Origin: Typhlomys cinereus
Taxonomy: Eukaryota; Chordata; Mammalia; Rodentia; Platacanthomyidae
Direction of reading: 5' to 3'
Assembly: GCA_023101885.1 (NCBI GenBank)
Contig: JALPQD010000931.1
Location: forward strand, 1 to 64,000
DNA length: 64,000 nucleotides
The position numbers were made by a program, and so were the translations under genes. Below the pieces are notes generated by a model that was given only the letters and a program-made list of their open reading frames with translations, made no database searches and was not told the origin of the DNA. Of this stretch, positions 49,879 through 61,134 are shown in pieces (position 1 is the stretch's first letter; the number at the start of each line of letters is the position of its first letter).

Positions 49879-50050
49879 CCCCCTTGTTGATTTTTTTTTT
49901 AATTTTTTTTTTATTTATTCAATTGTGCATGTATGTGTGTGTCGCCTGGCGTCTATACGTGGGGTCTAGGATCCGAACTCAGGACCTTCCTCCTGCAAGG
50001 CAGAGGCTTAACCCCTGAGCTACCTCTCCAGCCCCCCTTGTTGATTTTTA
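49879..50050 (-). repeat. Young SINE, internally deleted, with intact target duplication
   Basis: The TG-rich end passes directly into CGCCTGGCGTCTATACG; the central 130 or so bases present in other copies are missing. CCCTTGTTGATTTTT flanks both sides. Confidence 0.75.
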
Positions 50051-50619
50051 ATCTTTATGTTTTTGCTATCTTCCCAACAAGCAGGGGTCTGGGTACCTGA
50101 GGGGGACTGAACCCCAGCTTCCACTACAGGTTTCATCATTATCATTATTGTTATTATTATTACTATTATTTTGAGATAACTTCCTGGCTGAAGAGATGGC
50201 TCAGCGGTTAAGACTCTGGCTCACAAACGGAAGGACCTGAGTTCAAATCCAAGACCCTACCTAAAAATGCCAGACCTCCAGCCTAGGTTCTTCTTGCTTC
50301 TGCTTCCCAAGTACGAGGTGACCCGCTGTGCACCGCCATGTCCAGCTTTCTAATGATTTTATTATTTTGTTTTTAGTTCAATGCTGGGAACGGAACCCAG
50401 GGCTTCATGATGCTAGACACGTGTTCTACCCCTGAGCCCCAATCCTTCCCCAAGCCCTTTACAAGTTAACTCTCATGGGGTCTAGGAGATGGCTCAGCAA
50501 ATGCACAAACCTGGCGACCTGAGTTCGAGTCTACCTATTGGAAAAAAAGGACCGACTTCTGGGGACATAATCCAGGACTTGGTGCATGTGCAGCCAACAT
50601 GCTACCAACCAAGTCACAA

Positions 50620-50652
<33 letters not shown>

Positions 50653-50716
50653 GGTGTTTCAGGAACTTCAGAGCTTAAATCACGTGGCCCTAGCCCTCCA
50701 CTGCCGCGCTGGAGTT

Positions 50717-50745
50717 GCAATACCAGACATGTCCAGAAGGGGGCG
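50717..50745 (+). promoter_or_regulatory. Candidate CTCF site between KEAP1 and S1PR5
   Basis: Core CCAGAAGGGGGCG (50733-50745) fits CCASYAGRKGGCR with one mismatch, and TGCAATACC at 50717-50725 resembles the upstream CTCF motif at suitable spacing. In a unique segment about 50650-50950 surrounded by SINEs. Confidence 0.45.
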
Positions 50746-51387
50746 ACCTGCCAACACAGTTCCCAAATACTTCTATTTCTGTAAATTAAATCTAAATCAA
50801 ATCCACCAGGATGAGCTGGCTAGTGCCTTCAACTCACGGACAGGGAGAATGATGCGCACCGACTTTATCCTCCAATACTGGATGTCGTTTGCAAAATATT
50901 TAACGCAACCCATCTGTCTCTCCATAGAGTCCTGGCATAATGGTTGATGCCTGTGAGAGAATTCAGCAGACAAAGCAACCACCTGCTTGCAAACCTAGTG
51001 ACCTAAGTTCAATTCCCAGAAGCCCATGCGCCATGACATGCATGTACATACATGTGTATTCTCTCCCTTGTTCCCTCTTACTTCCTCTCTCATGCATGCA
51101 CTTTCTCTCTAATAAATAAAAAATTTAAAAAAAAAGAACGAAGAGCTGAAGAGATGGCTCAGGGATTAAGACTCTGCCTCACAAACAGGAGGGCCTGAGT
51201 TCAAATCCTGTATCCTACGTAGAAATGGCGGTGGCCTGTACTTCCCTCTGGAAGGTGGAGCCTGGGAAATCCCAGAAAGAAGCAAAGAGGAGGTAGAAGC
51301 AATCCAGGATGATTCCCGAAGTCACCCTTGGTCCTCCACAGAGACACACAGTGCTCACACACACACACACTATAAAATAAATAAAGT

Positions 51388-51787
51388 GGGGCTGGAGAGG
51401 TGGCTCAGGGGTTAAGCCTCTGCCTTGCAGGCGGAAGGTCCTGAGTTCAGATCCCAGATCCCACGTATAGACGCCAGGCAGAATCGGGGGCGGCCTGTGC
51501 TTCTGGTCCTGGTAGAGCAGAGCCTGTGAATCCCGGGGCAAAGTAAACAAGAAGGAGGTGGAGGCATCCATGGTGGTTCCCGAATTTGTCCGTGGTTCTA
51601 CACACACAGACACACACATGCGCGCGCATATACATACGCACACATGCATAATTGATTTTATCTTTTTTTTTTTTTTTTTTTCGGTGCTGGGGACCGAACC
51701 CAGGGCCTTGCGCTTGCTAGGCAAGCGCTCTACCACTGAGCTAAATCCCCAACCCCGCATAATTGAATAAATAATAATAAAAAAATT
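51388..51787 (+). repeat. Young SINE (family Y) carrying an ID insertion
   Basis: Flanked by AAAATAAATAAAGT at 51374-51387 and 51788-51801. It sits at the tail of an older SINE (about 51135-51373) and is itself interrupted at 51656-51756. Confidence 0.85.
51656..51756 (-). repeat. Near-consensus ID element (BC1-type tRNA-Ala SINE)
   Basis: On the - strand: GGGGTTGGGGATTTAGCTCA, GTGGTAGAGCGCTTGCCTAG, CAAGCGCAAGGCCCTGGGTT, CGGTCCCCAGCACCG and a poly-A tail. Flanked by GCATAATTGA at 51646-51655 and 51757-51766. Confidence 0.92.
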
Positions 51788-51956
51788 AAAATAAATAAAG
51801 TAAGATGAAAATTTTCTGTTCTTCAGCTTTGTCAAGGACTCTTAACCATGTGGAGCTGGGAGGTCAGGCATAACAACTCTGTTCATCCAAAATATATTTT
51901 TTTCTATTGCTCCCTTGTCCAGTTTAAAAAATGAGGACATAGAAACGGAAAGTAGA

Positions 51957-52244
51957 GGGGCTGGAGAGGTGGCTCAGGGGTTAAGCCTCTGCCTTGCAGG
52001 CAGAAAGTCCTGAGTTCAGATCCTAGACCCCACGTATGGACACCAGGCAGAAGCGGGGGCGGCCTGCGTTTCTGGTCCTGGTAGGGCGGAGCCTGTGAAT
52101 CCCGGGACAGAGTAAAGGAGGAGGAGGTGGAGGTGTCCATGGTGGTTCCCGAATTCACCCATGGTTCTACACACCCACACATAAGCGCGCGCACACGCAC
52201 ACACACACACAATTTTATAAATAATAAAAAAAGTTTAAAAAAAA
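51957..52244 (+). repeat. Young SINE (family Y) with target duplication
   Basis: AGAAACGGAAAGTAGA at 51941-51956 and 52245-52260. Confidence 0.87.
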
Positions 52245-52799
52245 AGAAACGGAAAGTAGACATGCCGGGGGTGGAAGGATGCCCAGGAGGGAGCAAGGGG
52301 TAGCTACGGGCAAGTACATTGTCTCCTTGTGTGAATTGTAAAAGAATAAAAATATGAAAGACAAAACAAGACCAAAAAAAAGGCAGAATTGCTCTGTACC
52401 ATCCATGTGCACTTAGACTCTGAACTCCATTACACGCAGCCATGACAGAGCAAACAATCGAGAAGACGGCAGAAGATCATTTTAAGAGAAGTGAGAAGAC
52501 AATCTTCCCTGTGACTCCGCGGCCAGAAGTCCAGGGTCTGGGGGAGGGAGGGTCTCAGAGTTAGAACTGTACGGAAGGAAAAGAAAACCAAAGGAGCGAA
52601 AAGGCGAAACATCGCCCACATGGATGGCCACATTTAGTTTTCATGTTCTTGGGACCGAGGTTTGTGTAGCTCAGGCTAGCTTCCAACTCACTCTGTAACC
52701 CAGGATAACCTTGACCTTCTGACCCTCCCGCCTCCACTCCCCAGGTGCTGGATGGAAGATGTATCCTACCACTCCTGGCTTGGATGCTTTGGTTGTTGT

Positions 52800-53167
52800 T
52801 GTTACATATAAAACATACATTCCACTTACCAGCCAGAGAACGCACATGCACACTGGCACACGAGCGGAGGTCAGAGGACAACTTTCAGAAGTCACTTCTC
52901 ACCTTCTGCCATGTGGGCTTCCAGGGATTGAATTCAAGTCGCCTGGTTTGCCTGTAGCTACCGACCTGCTGAGCCCTCTTGCCAGCTCCATCTCTGTTGT
53001 TTCATTTGTTCGGGTGTGAGTTCCAGGTCACGATGAGAACCCAAACATAGGTTGGCATGATGGTTCAGGGGATTGAGGTGCCGGTGTGCAAACCTGGAGA
53101 CCTGCATTCGAGCCCCAGCAGCCCACACAGTGGAGAGAAAGAACTGACTTCTGAAAATTGTCCTCTG

Positions 53168-53213
<46 letters not shown>

Positions 53214-53530
53214 TAAACACAAGAATGGATTAAAGATGGATGGCAAGAACTAAATTCACAACCTTGTCTCTTGGTTTCTCTAGTGTGCTCTGGTTTGTTT
53301 GCAGCCAAACATACACTGTCCATGCAGACAGCCGTAATAAAATAAAGTTTGAAAAATGTAAATTATCCCCAGCCCGGCTGCATGTGGAGACACACACCTG
53401 CCCCTCCAGTGTCCGGAAGCCGAGACAGGAGAATTGGGTTCGAGGTCATCCTCGGCTAGACAGGGATGTGGAGACCAGCCTGGGCTACATGGAGAGACCT
53501 GTTCTCAAAAAAAAAAAAAAAAAAAAAAAA
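52800..53530. repeat. Cluster of old SINEs and microsatellites
   Basis: B3-like - strand (about 52815-52990), B3-like + strand (53045-53165) ending in CA tract 53172-53211, and B1-like (53370-53500) with a long A tail 53505-53533. Confidence 0.7.
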
Positions 53531-53555
53531 AAACCAGGAATTAAAAAAAATTGTG

Positions 53556-53762
53556 GGGCTGGAGAGGTGGCTCAGGGGTTAAGCCTCTGCCTTGCAGGCA
53601 GAAGGTCCTGAGTTCGGATCCCAGATCCCACGTATAGACGTCCGGCGGAAACGGGAGCGGCCTGCGTTTCTGGTCCTGGTAGGGCGGAGCCTGTGAATCC
53701 CCCGGCAGAGTAAACAAGGAGGAGGTGGAGGCGTCCATGGTGGTTCGCGAATTCGTCCGTGT

Positions 53763-53811
<49 letters not shown>

Positions 53812-53907
53812 GCACGCACGCACGCACGCACGCGCGCACATACATACGCACACACGCACAATTGAGTAAATAATAAATAAAAAATAAAAATATTTAAAAA
53901 AAAAGAT
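53556..53907 (+). repeat. Young SINE (family Y) with long CA/CGCA tract
   Basis: Duplication TTAAAAAAAATTGTG at 53541-53555 and near 53909-53923 (one extra A). The CA tract 53766-53835 passes into (CGCA)n. Confidence 0.85.
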
Positions 53908-54099
53908 TTAAAAAAAAATTGTGTTCTGGTTCCACAGAATTATTCTGGAAGGCCCCTAAAAGGCCCAGGAGCAACAGCTTCTGCAATTCAGTGACAAAAC
54001 CTTCAAATTCCCAAGGAGCTTGTCAGTTTCATCTTCCAAGCAACTCATCTGTCCTGCACCCGCATCTGAAGAGACCTGGCTTCCCAGAAGACAGAGAAC

Positions 54100-54965
54100 C
54101 TTGGGGTGTGTGCATGCGATGTATGCATATGATGTGCATGTGTATGTGTGGTATGCATGCATATGTAATGTGTGCACGTGTATGGTACCTGTGCTCATGT
54201 ATGTGTACCGTGTATGGGTAGGATTTGTGTACATTTTTATGTATATGTGCCTGTTATATGTAGTGTATACACGTGTTTGTGTTGTGTGTGGTGTGTACGT
54301 GGTAGGTGTGTATTTATGTGGTACATGTGCTGTGTATGGTATGTGTGATAATATTGTGTATATGCATGTATGTGTGTATTGTGTACATATGTGTGTGAGG
54401 TATGTGTGTAGTGTATGTGGTAGTTATGTATCTGTATGTGTGTGGTATGTTTGTGTATATCTGTGTATGTATGTATGTGTGTGATGTGTCTATATGTAGT
54501 GGTGTGTATGTATGTGTGCTTATGATGTGTATATGTTTGGGGGTGTGCATATGTGGGTGTATGTGATGTGTGTATATGTGTGGTATGTTTGTGCATGTAG
54601 TATGTATGTATGGTGTGTATGTGTATATGTGTGCCGTGTGTGCATGTAGTATATGTGTTTACTCATGAAGTATGTGTATATGTGTGCTGTGTATGCATGC
54701 AGTATGTGTGTATGTGTACATGTGTGGTGTGTGCATGCATGTAATATGTGTATATGCGTGGTGTGTGTGCATGCTATATGTGTATATTGTGGTGTGTTTG
54801 TGCATGTAGTATGGATGTATGTGTGGTGTGTGCATGTAGTATGTGTATATGTGTGATGTTTCTGCATGTAGCATGTGTGTGTGTGGTGTGTGTGCATGTA
54901 GTTTAGTGTGTGTATATTGTGGTGTGTTTGTGCATGTAGCATGTATGTATGTCTAGTGCGTAGTG
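54100..54965 (+). repeat. TG-rich minisatellite array
   Basis: About 860 bases of TG/TATG repeats. In the second half a higher-order unit of about 35-45 bases recurs, marked by GTGCATGTAGTATGTGTATA. Confidence 0.85.
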
Positions 54966-55086
54966 CGTGTGTGCGCCCATGCGCGTCTCTCTGTGCTCGC
55001 CGCCTGAGCCCAGTCTTTCTCTTAGCGGCTCCCCAAGGCCCGGTGAGTAACAGGATCCCCAACACCGTTTGCAGTTCCAGAGTCAA

Positions 55087-55099
55087 CCGCAAGGTGGCG
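55087..55099 (+). promoter_or_regulatory. CTCF-like motif near the S1PR5 3' end
   Basis: CCGCAAGGTGGCG fits CCASYAGRKGGCR except at two positions, in a small unique CpG-containing patch (about 54970-55240). Confidence 0.3.
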
Positions 55100-55529
55100 C
55101 GCGGCGACTCACCTCGAAGCCAGCCAACGCGCGGCGTCAGCACCCATATGGGTGCTTGGGGGACCTCAGGCCCGCGCGCCTTTAATGGGGACCACCCAGG
55201 CCCCCAGACAAGAACCCAAACTTCAGGTGAGCTGGCCAGTCCACCGCGTTTGCTGTCTCTTCCTCTGACTCATGTGAGGGCAGGACCCCAAATGTGTCCC
55301 CTGGGCGCCCTCCCAGCTCCCCACACTGGAGGCGCCTGCCAGTCTTCCCAGTGCTGGGAAATCCAAGGCAGTAGGATCGCGAGTTCCGGTCAGCCTCGGG
55401 TCCACGGCGATTTGGAGGCCAGCCTGGGCTACCTGAGCCCTCTCTCAAGAAAAAAAAAAGGACTAACTTGGGCGGGGCCGACTTCCTTAGAAAGCTTCAG
55501 GAAGGCTAAGAAGCGAGGGTCCTGAGGCC

Positions 55530-56267
55530 CTCGTTTTTATTGCATGTATTTTTTGTGCGAGGACTCGGCTGCCACACACTAGAAGTTTCAGTGACAATGA
55601 CTGCCCCCCCTGCCGGTCACACCCCCAGCCGTCTCTCTCCACACCTTTCTGAGCCTGCTGGGGGTACCCTCCTTTCCCCTCCCCTCCCCCTTCCTCCGCT
55701 TCCCACCTCCAAAGTGGCCACAGGGCACCTAAGAAGAGCTGGGGAATCACGGCAAGACTCTCCTCATAGAACCTTCCACGGCCCCCACTTGATCCAGGGA
55801 CGGGGGAAAGGAGGGAGGAAGGTGGGGAGAGGAATCTTCCTCGGGAACCCAAAAGGCCAGGCGGGGCACCACCTACCTGTGCGTCTATATCCCCGTCCTG
55901 GTTCTTTCTAGTTCCTCCCTCTACCCACGTTCCTTATTTATTTTTCCCTCCATAGATGGCCAAGAGCACATTCGTACCTCAGGTGCCCCTCCTTGGCTCT
56001 TTACATCGAGTGGCTACCTGCACCCCCCCCCCCGCATGCGGCTGCCAGTTAAAGGAACATCTCCATATGTCATGTCCGTATTCGCATCTCTGCCCCACTC
56101 TGCCTGCGTGTCCTCGCCACAAAGGACACGAGTGTTTTGGTTCACTGAGTGTCTTGCATCGGTTCCCTTGGCTTCTCTTCTGCTTCCTGCAAGTCTCGGG
56201 CTGCGTCTGCTACCGATGCGTCCATTTAAAGTCCGTCTGATATTGGGGAGCAGGGTCAGAGGCCGGC
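55530..56267 (-). other. S1PR5: S1PR5 3' untranslated region
   Basis: Unique sequence after the stop. On the - strand AATAAA occurs at 55942-55937 and again at 55541-55536 (in ATGCAATAAAAACG), so two alternative ends are possible. A B1-like repeat begins beyond (about 55330-55460). Confidence 0.55.
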
Positions 56268-57482
56268 TCAGTCCGTGGCCTGCTCGGGTACTAGGATCCG
56301 TCCAGCGGTGGCAGCCTCGGGGCTACCTGTGGAGTAACTGGTATCCACTCCATCCTTGTGGGGCGACGATCGCTCGGATGGGCTGAAGCTGGGGTCCAGG
56401 CCCGGAGACAGGTAGCGTCTCCGGCCAGCCTCAGACGTCCCCCGCAGGCTGGGGGATCTCTGAGAGGTGACGGAGGCGCCGGGGAGACAGGGGCGCTGAC
56501 CGCAGCAGAAGAGCCTGATCAGGGCGTGACGAAGGTCTCGGTTGGTGAAGGTGTAAATGATGGGGTTCAACAGCGAGTTGGACATGGCCAGGCCGAGGAA
56601 GGGGTCGGCGTGCAGGAGCACGGGGCAGGCGCGGACGGGGCAGGCGACGTCCAAGAGGAGCAAGAGAAACAGGGGTCCCCAGCAGGCCACGAAGACCAGG
56701 AGCACCACGGAGAGCGTGCGCAGCAGGGCCAGCGAGCGGGGCGCGGGGCGGCGCGCGGCCCCCCGAGCCGAGGCGGCCCGGGTCACCCCCGCGGCCCGCG
56801 CCCGCAGGCGCCGTGCATTGGCACGCACGTGGCAGTAGATGCGGGCGTAGAGCGCACAGATGGCGGCCAGGATGGCGACGAAGGCCAGCACGCAGAAGAG
56901 CAGGTAGGCCTTGGCATAGAGGGGGAGCACGGTGGAGCAGGCGTCCAGGCGCCCCAGGCAGTTCCAGCCGAGCGCAGGCAGCAGCCCGAGCAGCAGCGAC
57001 GCGCCCCAGGCCGCCAGCGCCAGCACCAGTGTGCGAGCCCGGCTGGCGGCAGGCGCGGGGCCCCGGCGCGCCATGGTCAGGTGGCGCTCTAGAGCGATGG
57101 CCAACAGGCTCAACACCGAGGCGGTCAGGGCCACGAACACGCCCCCCTCACGCGCGAACCACAGCGCGGGCGACAGGCGCAGCGTGAGCGGCCCGGACAG
57201 CAGGATGTTGGTAGCATAGGCGGCGCCCGCCAGCAGATCAGACAGCGTGAGGCTGCCCAGCAGCAGGAACATGGGTGCGTGGAAGCGGGGGTGGCGCCCC
57301 AACACCAGCAGCACCGCCAGGTTCTCCAGCACGATGATGGCGCACACCGCCAGGCACACAACGGCGTCGGCGCGGAGCCCCGCGCCCGGCTGGTAGCGCG
57401 CCCCGCGCAGCTTCCCGGTGTAGTTGTAATGCAGCACGATGACCTCGCTGACCGGCGCCGGCCGCAGCAGCCCGGCCTCCAT
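56268..57482 (-). CDS. S1PR5: S1PR5 (EDG8), sphingosine-1-phosphate receptor 5
   Basis: Class A GPCR for sphingosine-1-phosphate, at the plasma membrane, coupling to Gi/o and G12/13; known in oligodendrocytes and NK cells. Single coding exon, 404 residues (human 398). Starts [14 protein letters not shown]; the ATG is in a strong context (cccATGG) and no upstream in-frame ATG exists in the open stretch. N-glycosylation site NYT near residue 20. Seven hydrophobic helices. The headgroup-binding Arg-Glu pair (LWFAREGG) is in TM3, with ERH in place of DRY, CWGP in TM6, NPIIY in TM7, then FCCG, a palmitoylation-type Cys pair. The third intracellular loop is Arg/Ala-rich and longer or different from human; the Ser-rich C-tail keeps SERSSP and STGSP. 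Confidence 0.98.
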   Translation of the reverse strand: MEAGLLRPAPVSEVIVLHYNYTGKLRGARYQPGAGLRADAVVCLAVCAIIVLENLAVLLVLGRHPRFHAPMFLLLGSLTLSDLLAGAAYATNILLSGPLTLRLSPALWFAREGGVFVALTASVLSLLAIALERHLTMARRGPAPAASRARTLVLALAAWGASLLLGLLPALGWNCLGRLDACSTVLPLYAKAYLLFCVLAFVAILAAICALYARIYCHVRANARRLRARAAGVTRAASARGAARRPAPRSLALLRTLSVVLLVFVACWGPLFLLLLLDVACPVRACPVLLHADPFLGLAMSNSLLNPIIYTFTNRDLRHALIRLFCCGQRPCLPGASVTSQRSPSLRGTSEAGRRRYLSPGLDPSFSPSERSSPHKDGVDTSYSTGSPEAATAGRILVPEQATD

Positions 57483-57546
57483 GGGCCGCGGCGCGGGGGA
57501 CGCGGCGATCCCCGGACCGTTGCCCACGCCGAGCGCTGCTCAGTGC
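57483..57546 (-). other. S1PR5: S1PR5 5'UTR part of the coding exon
   Basis: On the - strand an acceptor ttccgcag precedes GCACTGAGCAGC, placing the exon start at about 57546, 64 bases upstream of the ATG. Known: S1PR5 has a non-coding exon 1. Confidence 0.55.
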
Positions 57547-57599
57547 CTGCGGAACAGCTGGGCAAGGTTAGGGGCTTGAAGGTCTGGAGGGGGCCCTGC

Positions 57600-58095
57600 T
57601 CACCACACACGCACATGTGCGAGAGCACAGATACGATACATGCTCACGCACAGAATGTACGCATGCGTGCACACACATGTGCGTGCACACACAGGAATAC
57701 CCATGGGCGCACACACATGCACACACATTCATGCACGTGTGCGTGCACACACAATACACACAAACATGTGCATGAGCACAATGCACACATACCCATGTGC
57801 GTACAGACACACTTGTGTACACGGCCCCGCTTGTACATGCATGCACACACTGAAACATGCACACATATGCTTGCACACGTATGCTCCATGCGTACATGTG
57901 CACACAGACTCATGTGCATATATACATGCACATACAGACACATTTGCATATGCGTGAACACACACATGCTTGTGCACCCGCACGCACGCACATTCATGCA
58001 TGTGGATAGACACACTTCTTGCATGCACACATATGCACATATGTGTGCCACACGTATGAGCACGCGACTATGCACACTTGTACACACACATTTTC
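57600..58095 (+). repeat. CA-rich ((CACACATG)n-like) array in the S1PR5 intron
   Basis: About 500 bases of ACAC/CATGCAC repeats just upstream of the S1PR5 coding exon. Frames through it are artefacts. Confidence 0.85.
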
Positions 58096-58199
58096 AGGGG
58101 GTTCTAGGAAGGTTTCCTATGGCACAGGTGTCTGGAGACAGACATGGACACACACAAATATTGGGACAGGAGGGGTGACATGTGGTGCATAAGAAAAGA

Positions 58200-59090
58200 A
58201 CAGGAAATACCAGGATGGGTGGGGCATCGCTGCCAGCCCAGAATGTTTGGGGGGGTGAAGGCAGGAGGATCAGGAGTTAAAGGCTAGCCTCGGCTATATA
58301 GGGAATCCAAGGTCAGCCTGGGCTATATGAGACAGAAAAAGAGAGGAGGGGGAAGGAAGGATGGACGGGTGGGTGGGGGAATAGGGGAAGAAAGAGAAAA
58401 GGAAATAAAGGGAGGGAAAGAAAGAGAAGGAGGAAGCAAGATGGCCCAATGGGTGAAGTGCGTGTTCAATAATCTGGGGACCTGAATTCGAGCCTCTGAG
58501 CCCCACATGGTGGAAGGAGAGAACCATCTTCTGAAAGGTGTCCTCTGGCCTCCACCCATGCACCAAGACGTTCCAGTTCTCTCTCTCTCTCCTTTTTCTC
58601 TCCCTTTCTTCCTCCCTCCCCTCTCAAATAAATGAATCAATAAAAATATAAAAAGAGAAAGAGGGAAAAAGGAAAGAAAGAAAGACAGAGACAGGTCGGC
58701 AGGCAGACAGACAGTGGGTCTGGCGACCCATGCCCATAATCCCAGGTCCCCAGAAATGCTTCTGAAACAGGAGAATGGCCACAAATTCCAGTCCAGCCTG
58801 TCTCCATAGGCAGTTTCAGACCAAACATGGGTACATAGCAAGACTCTGTTTAAAAAAAAAAAATTCGAGTGTGGTGGCACACACTTACAACCCCAATCCT
58901 GGAAGGCAGAGGCAGAAACACTAGAGATGTAAGGCCACAGATGGGCCAGCAAGATGGCTCAGTGTGGTAAAGGTGCTTGCGGTGCAAGTCTCAGGTCATG
59001 AGTTCTCAGCATCTCTCGGAAGGAGAGAACCAATTCCCCAAAGCTGCCCTCTGACCTCCAGGCTCACACTGTTGTTTTTGTTTATTATCA
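58200..59090. repeat. Old SINE cluster in the S1PR5 upstream intron
   Basis: B1-like about 58200-58335, purine tract 58336-58430, B3-like 58440-58640, B1-like about 58715-58850, and a tRNA-like element about 58945-59060. Confidence 0.65.
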
Positions 59091-59094
59091 TTAT

Positions 59095-59103
59095 TATTAC
59101 TTC

Positions 59104-59140
<37 letters not shown>

Positions 59141-59470
59141 CAGAGGGCACTGTGTATCCCTGTGGAGGTGTGTGTGTGTGTGTGTGTGTGTATCAGAGGG
59201 CACTGTGTATCCCTGTGGAGGCCCAAGGTTGATTTTGGGAATCATCCTGGATTGCTTCTACCTCCTTCTTGCTTTGCTTTGGGATTTCCCAGGCTCTGCC
59301 CATCAGGACCGGAAGTGCTGGCCGCTGCCATTTCTGCCTGGGACACTGGAGAGGGGTCCCCTTTGGTGTGACTGTGTTGTGTTTTTTTATGTGGGACCTG
59401 GGATCCGAACTTAGGCCATTCTGCTTTCAAGGCAGAATCTCAACTCCTGAGCCATCTCTCCAGCCCCGCA
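59095..59470 (-). repeat. Older SINE with an internal tandem duplication
   Basis: TATCAGAGGGCACTGTGTAT plus CCCTGTGGAGG occurs twice (59138-59168 and 59191-59221), each after a TG run, then a single copy of the rest up to CATCTCTCCAGCCCC. Confidence 0.8.
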
Positions 59471-59847
59471 CACAGTTTTTTAAAAAGTAGTTAAATGGTA
59501 TTGTCAAGCCTTTGAGGCTGGCCCGGACTCTGTGAGACTTGGCTACACACATATAAACAAACAAATAAAACAAACAAAAAACCCCAGTATGGATTAATAA
59601 CACACACTGGACCATTCCAGGAAGATGGAGGATGAGTCCCCACAAACTCACAGGTCCCAACCCCAGGGCTTTTGGAGCTCAGTGGCAAAATAGATGCCAA
59701 GTAGGCCTCAGACTCCCACACCCAACCATCCAGCCTCTCACCCCTGGCCACAGGAAAACACGCTAACACTTTCACACGTGGAATACTCGTATCTAGACAA
59801 AGACACTGGCTCACTAAAAAGCATAATAATTAAAAAACGGAAGAAAA

Positions 59848-60128
59848 GGGGCTGGAGAGGTGGCTCAGGGGTTAAGCCTCTGCCTTGCAGGCGAAAGGTC
59901 CTGAGTTCGGATCCTATACCCCACATATAGATGCTGGGTGGAAGCAGGGGCGGCCTGCGTTTCTGGTCCTGGTGGGGCAGAGCCTGTGAATCCGCGGGCA
60001 GAGTAAACAAGGAGGAGGTGGAGGCGTCCATGGTGGTTCCCGAATTCGCCCGTGATTCTACACACACATACATACACATGCGTATACATGCATACACACA
60101 CAATTTAATAAATAATAAAAAAATTTTA
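59848..60128 (+). repeat. Young SINE (family Y) with target duplication
   Basis: AAAAAACGGAAGAAAA at 59832-59847 and 60129-60144. Confidence 0.87.
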
Positions 60129-60309
60129 AAAAAACGGAAGAAAAAAAGCCAAAGTTTTCCAGGAAGCCCCATGGGAAAGTCATCTTTACACATTGGTGAG
60201 GGGCAGGGCCTTGGGGCATGGTGGTCATTAAGTGAGGGGCACTTCTCATCTTTTAAACCATCCTCTCTACCAGCTCCCCTTTAGTCCCAGCAGATTCTGA
60301 AAATAATAA

Positions 60310-60510
60310 CTGGGGGCCTACAAGATGGCTTGGTGGACGAGGTGTCTGTTCCCAAGCCTGGAGACCTGAGTTTGATCCCCGGAAGCCCACATGGTGGAAG
60401 AAGAGACCTGATTTCTGCAAGTTGTCCTCTGACCTTAACCATGGCATGCATCTCCCTCTCTCTCTCCCTTTCTCTCTCTCTCTCATAAATAAAATATCAC
60501 ACACATATAC
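60310..60510 (+). repeat. B2/B3-like SINE
   Basis: Head TGGCTTGGTGGACGAGGTGT, B box GACCTGAGTTTGATCCC, core TTGTCCTCTGACC, then (TC)n and AATAAAAT. 60520-61130 downstream is unique, with no gene recognised. Confidence 0.75.
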
Positions 60511-61134
60511 ACACACACACAGAAGTACTCATAGAAGCTGACCCACAAGTTCTGGGGATTCTCAAACACAATCCCCTGGGTTTTTTTTGGGGGGGATGGG
60601 TCACACTGCATAGGCTGAAGCTGGGGATACTGACTTTTTTGTCTGCATTAGGCAATTAGGCAAAGGAACAGAGACATCCTAGACCGACAGCATTCAGTCC
60701 CACGCAAGGGGGGACCCACCCGGGAAAACAAACAAGGCCGGGAGGGACTGGCTTAGCTGCTCCGCTCCGGGGCGCGGGGGAGGCACCAGCCAGACAGGAG
60801 TTAAGCTGGCATTGTCTGTTTGGGGACACCCAGCAGAGATGCCAGGGACCCTGTACCACCTTCCCCTGGCGTCCTGGCCCGCCTAGGACGGGTAAAAAGT
60901 TACTTGCGGTTACCCAGAGTGAGGAGGGAGCTGGCGGGGGGATTGCAAATATCCCCACTCCCACAGGGAAACCAGTGCTCACCTCCGGAGTTTTCTGTTT
61001 TCTCTATCCTGAGGTATCGAATAAAGGATCGAGGACTCCCTTTCCGGCCCGGGGACATCCACCCAAGAGTCTCCCTCTCCCTGAGGCTGAGCCCCGCGTT
61101 TCATGGAGTTCCCGCTCCCATGTGAAACACTCAC

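Noticed and set aside
51656..51756. Possible tRNA gene
   Set aside because: It is an ID SINE: tRNA-Ala-like promoter boxes but no cloverleaf, with a poly-A tail and target duplication.
54520..55143. - strand open frame of 207 codons rich in His/Thr/Tyr
   Set aside because: Translation of the TG minisatellite; no gene signals.
56358..57092. + strand open frame of 244 codons
   Set aside because: Antisense shadow of S1PR5, low-complexity Gly/Gln/Arg-rich.
57279..58178. + strand open frame of 299 codons
   Set aside because: The first part is antisense to S1PR5, the rest is translation of a CA/CATG repeat (His/Thr/Cys runs).
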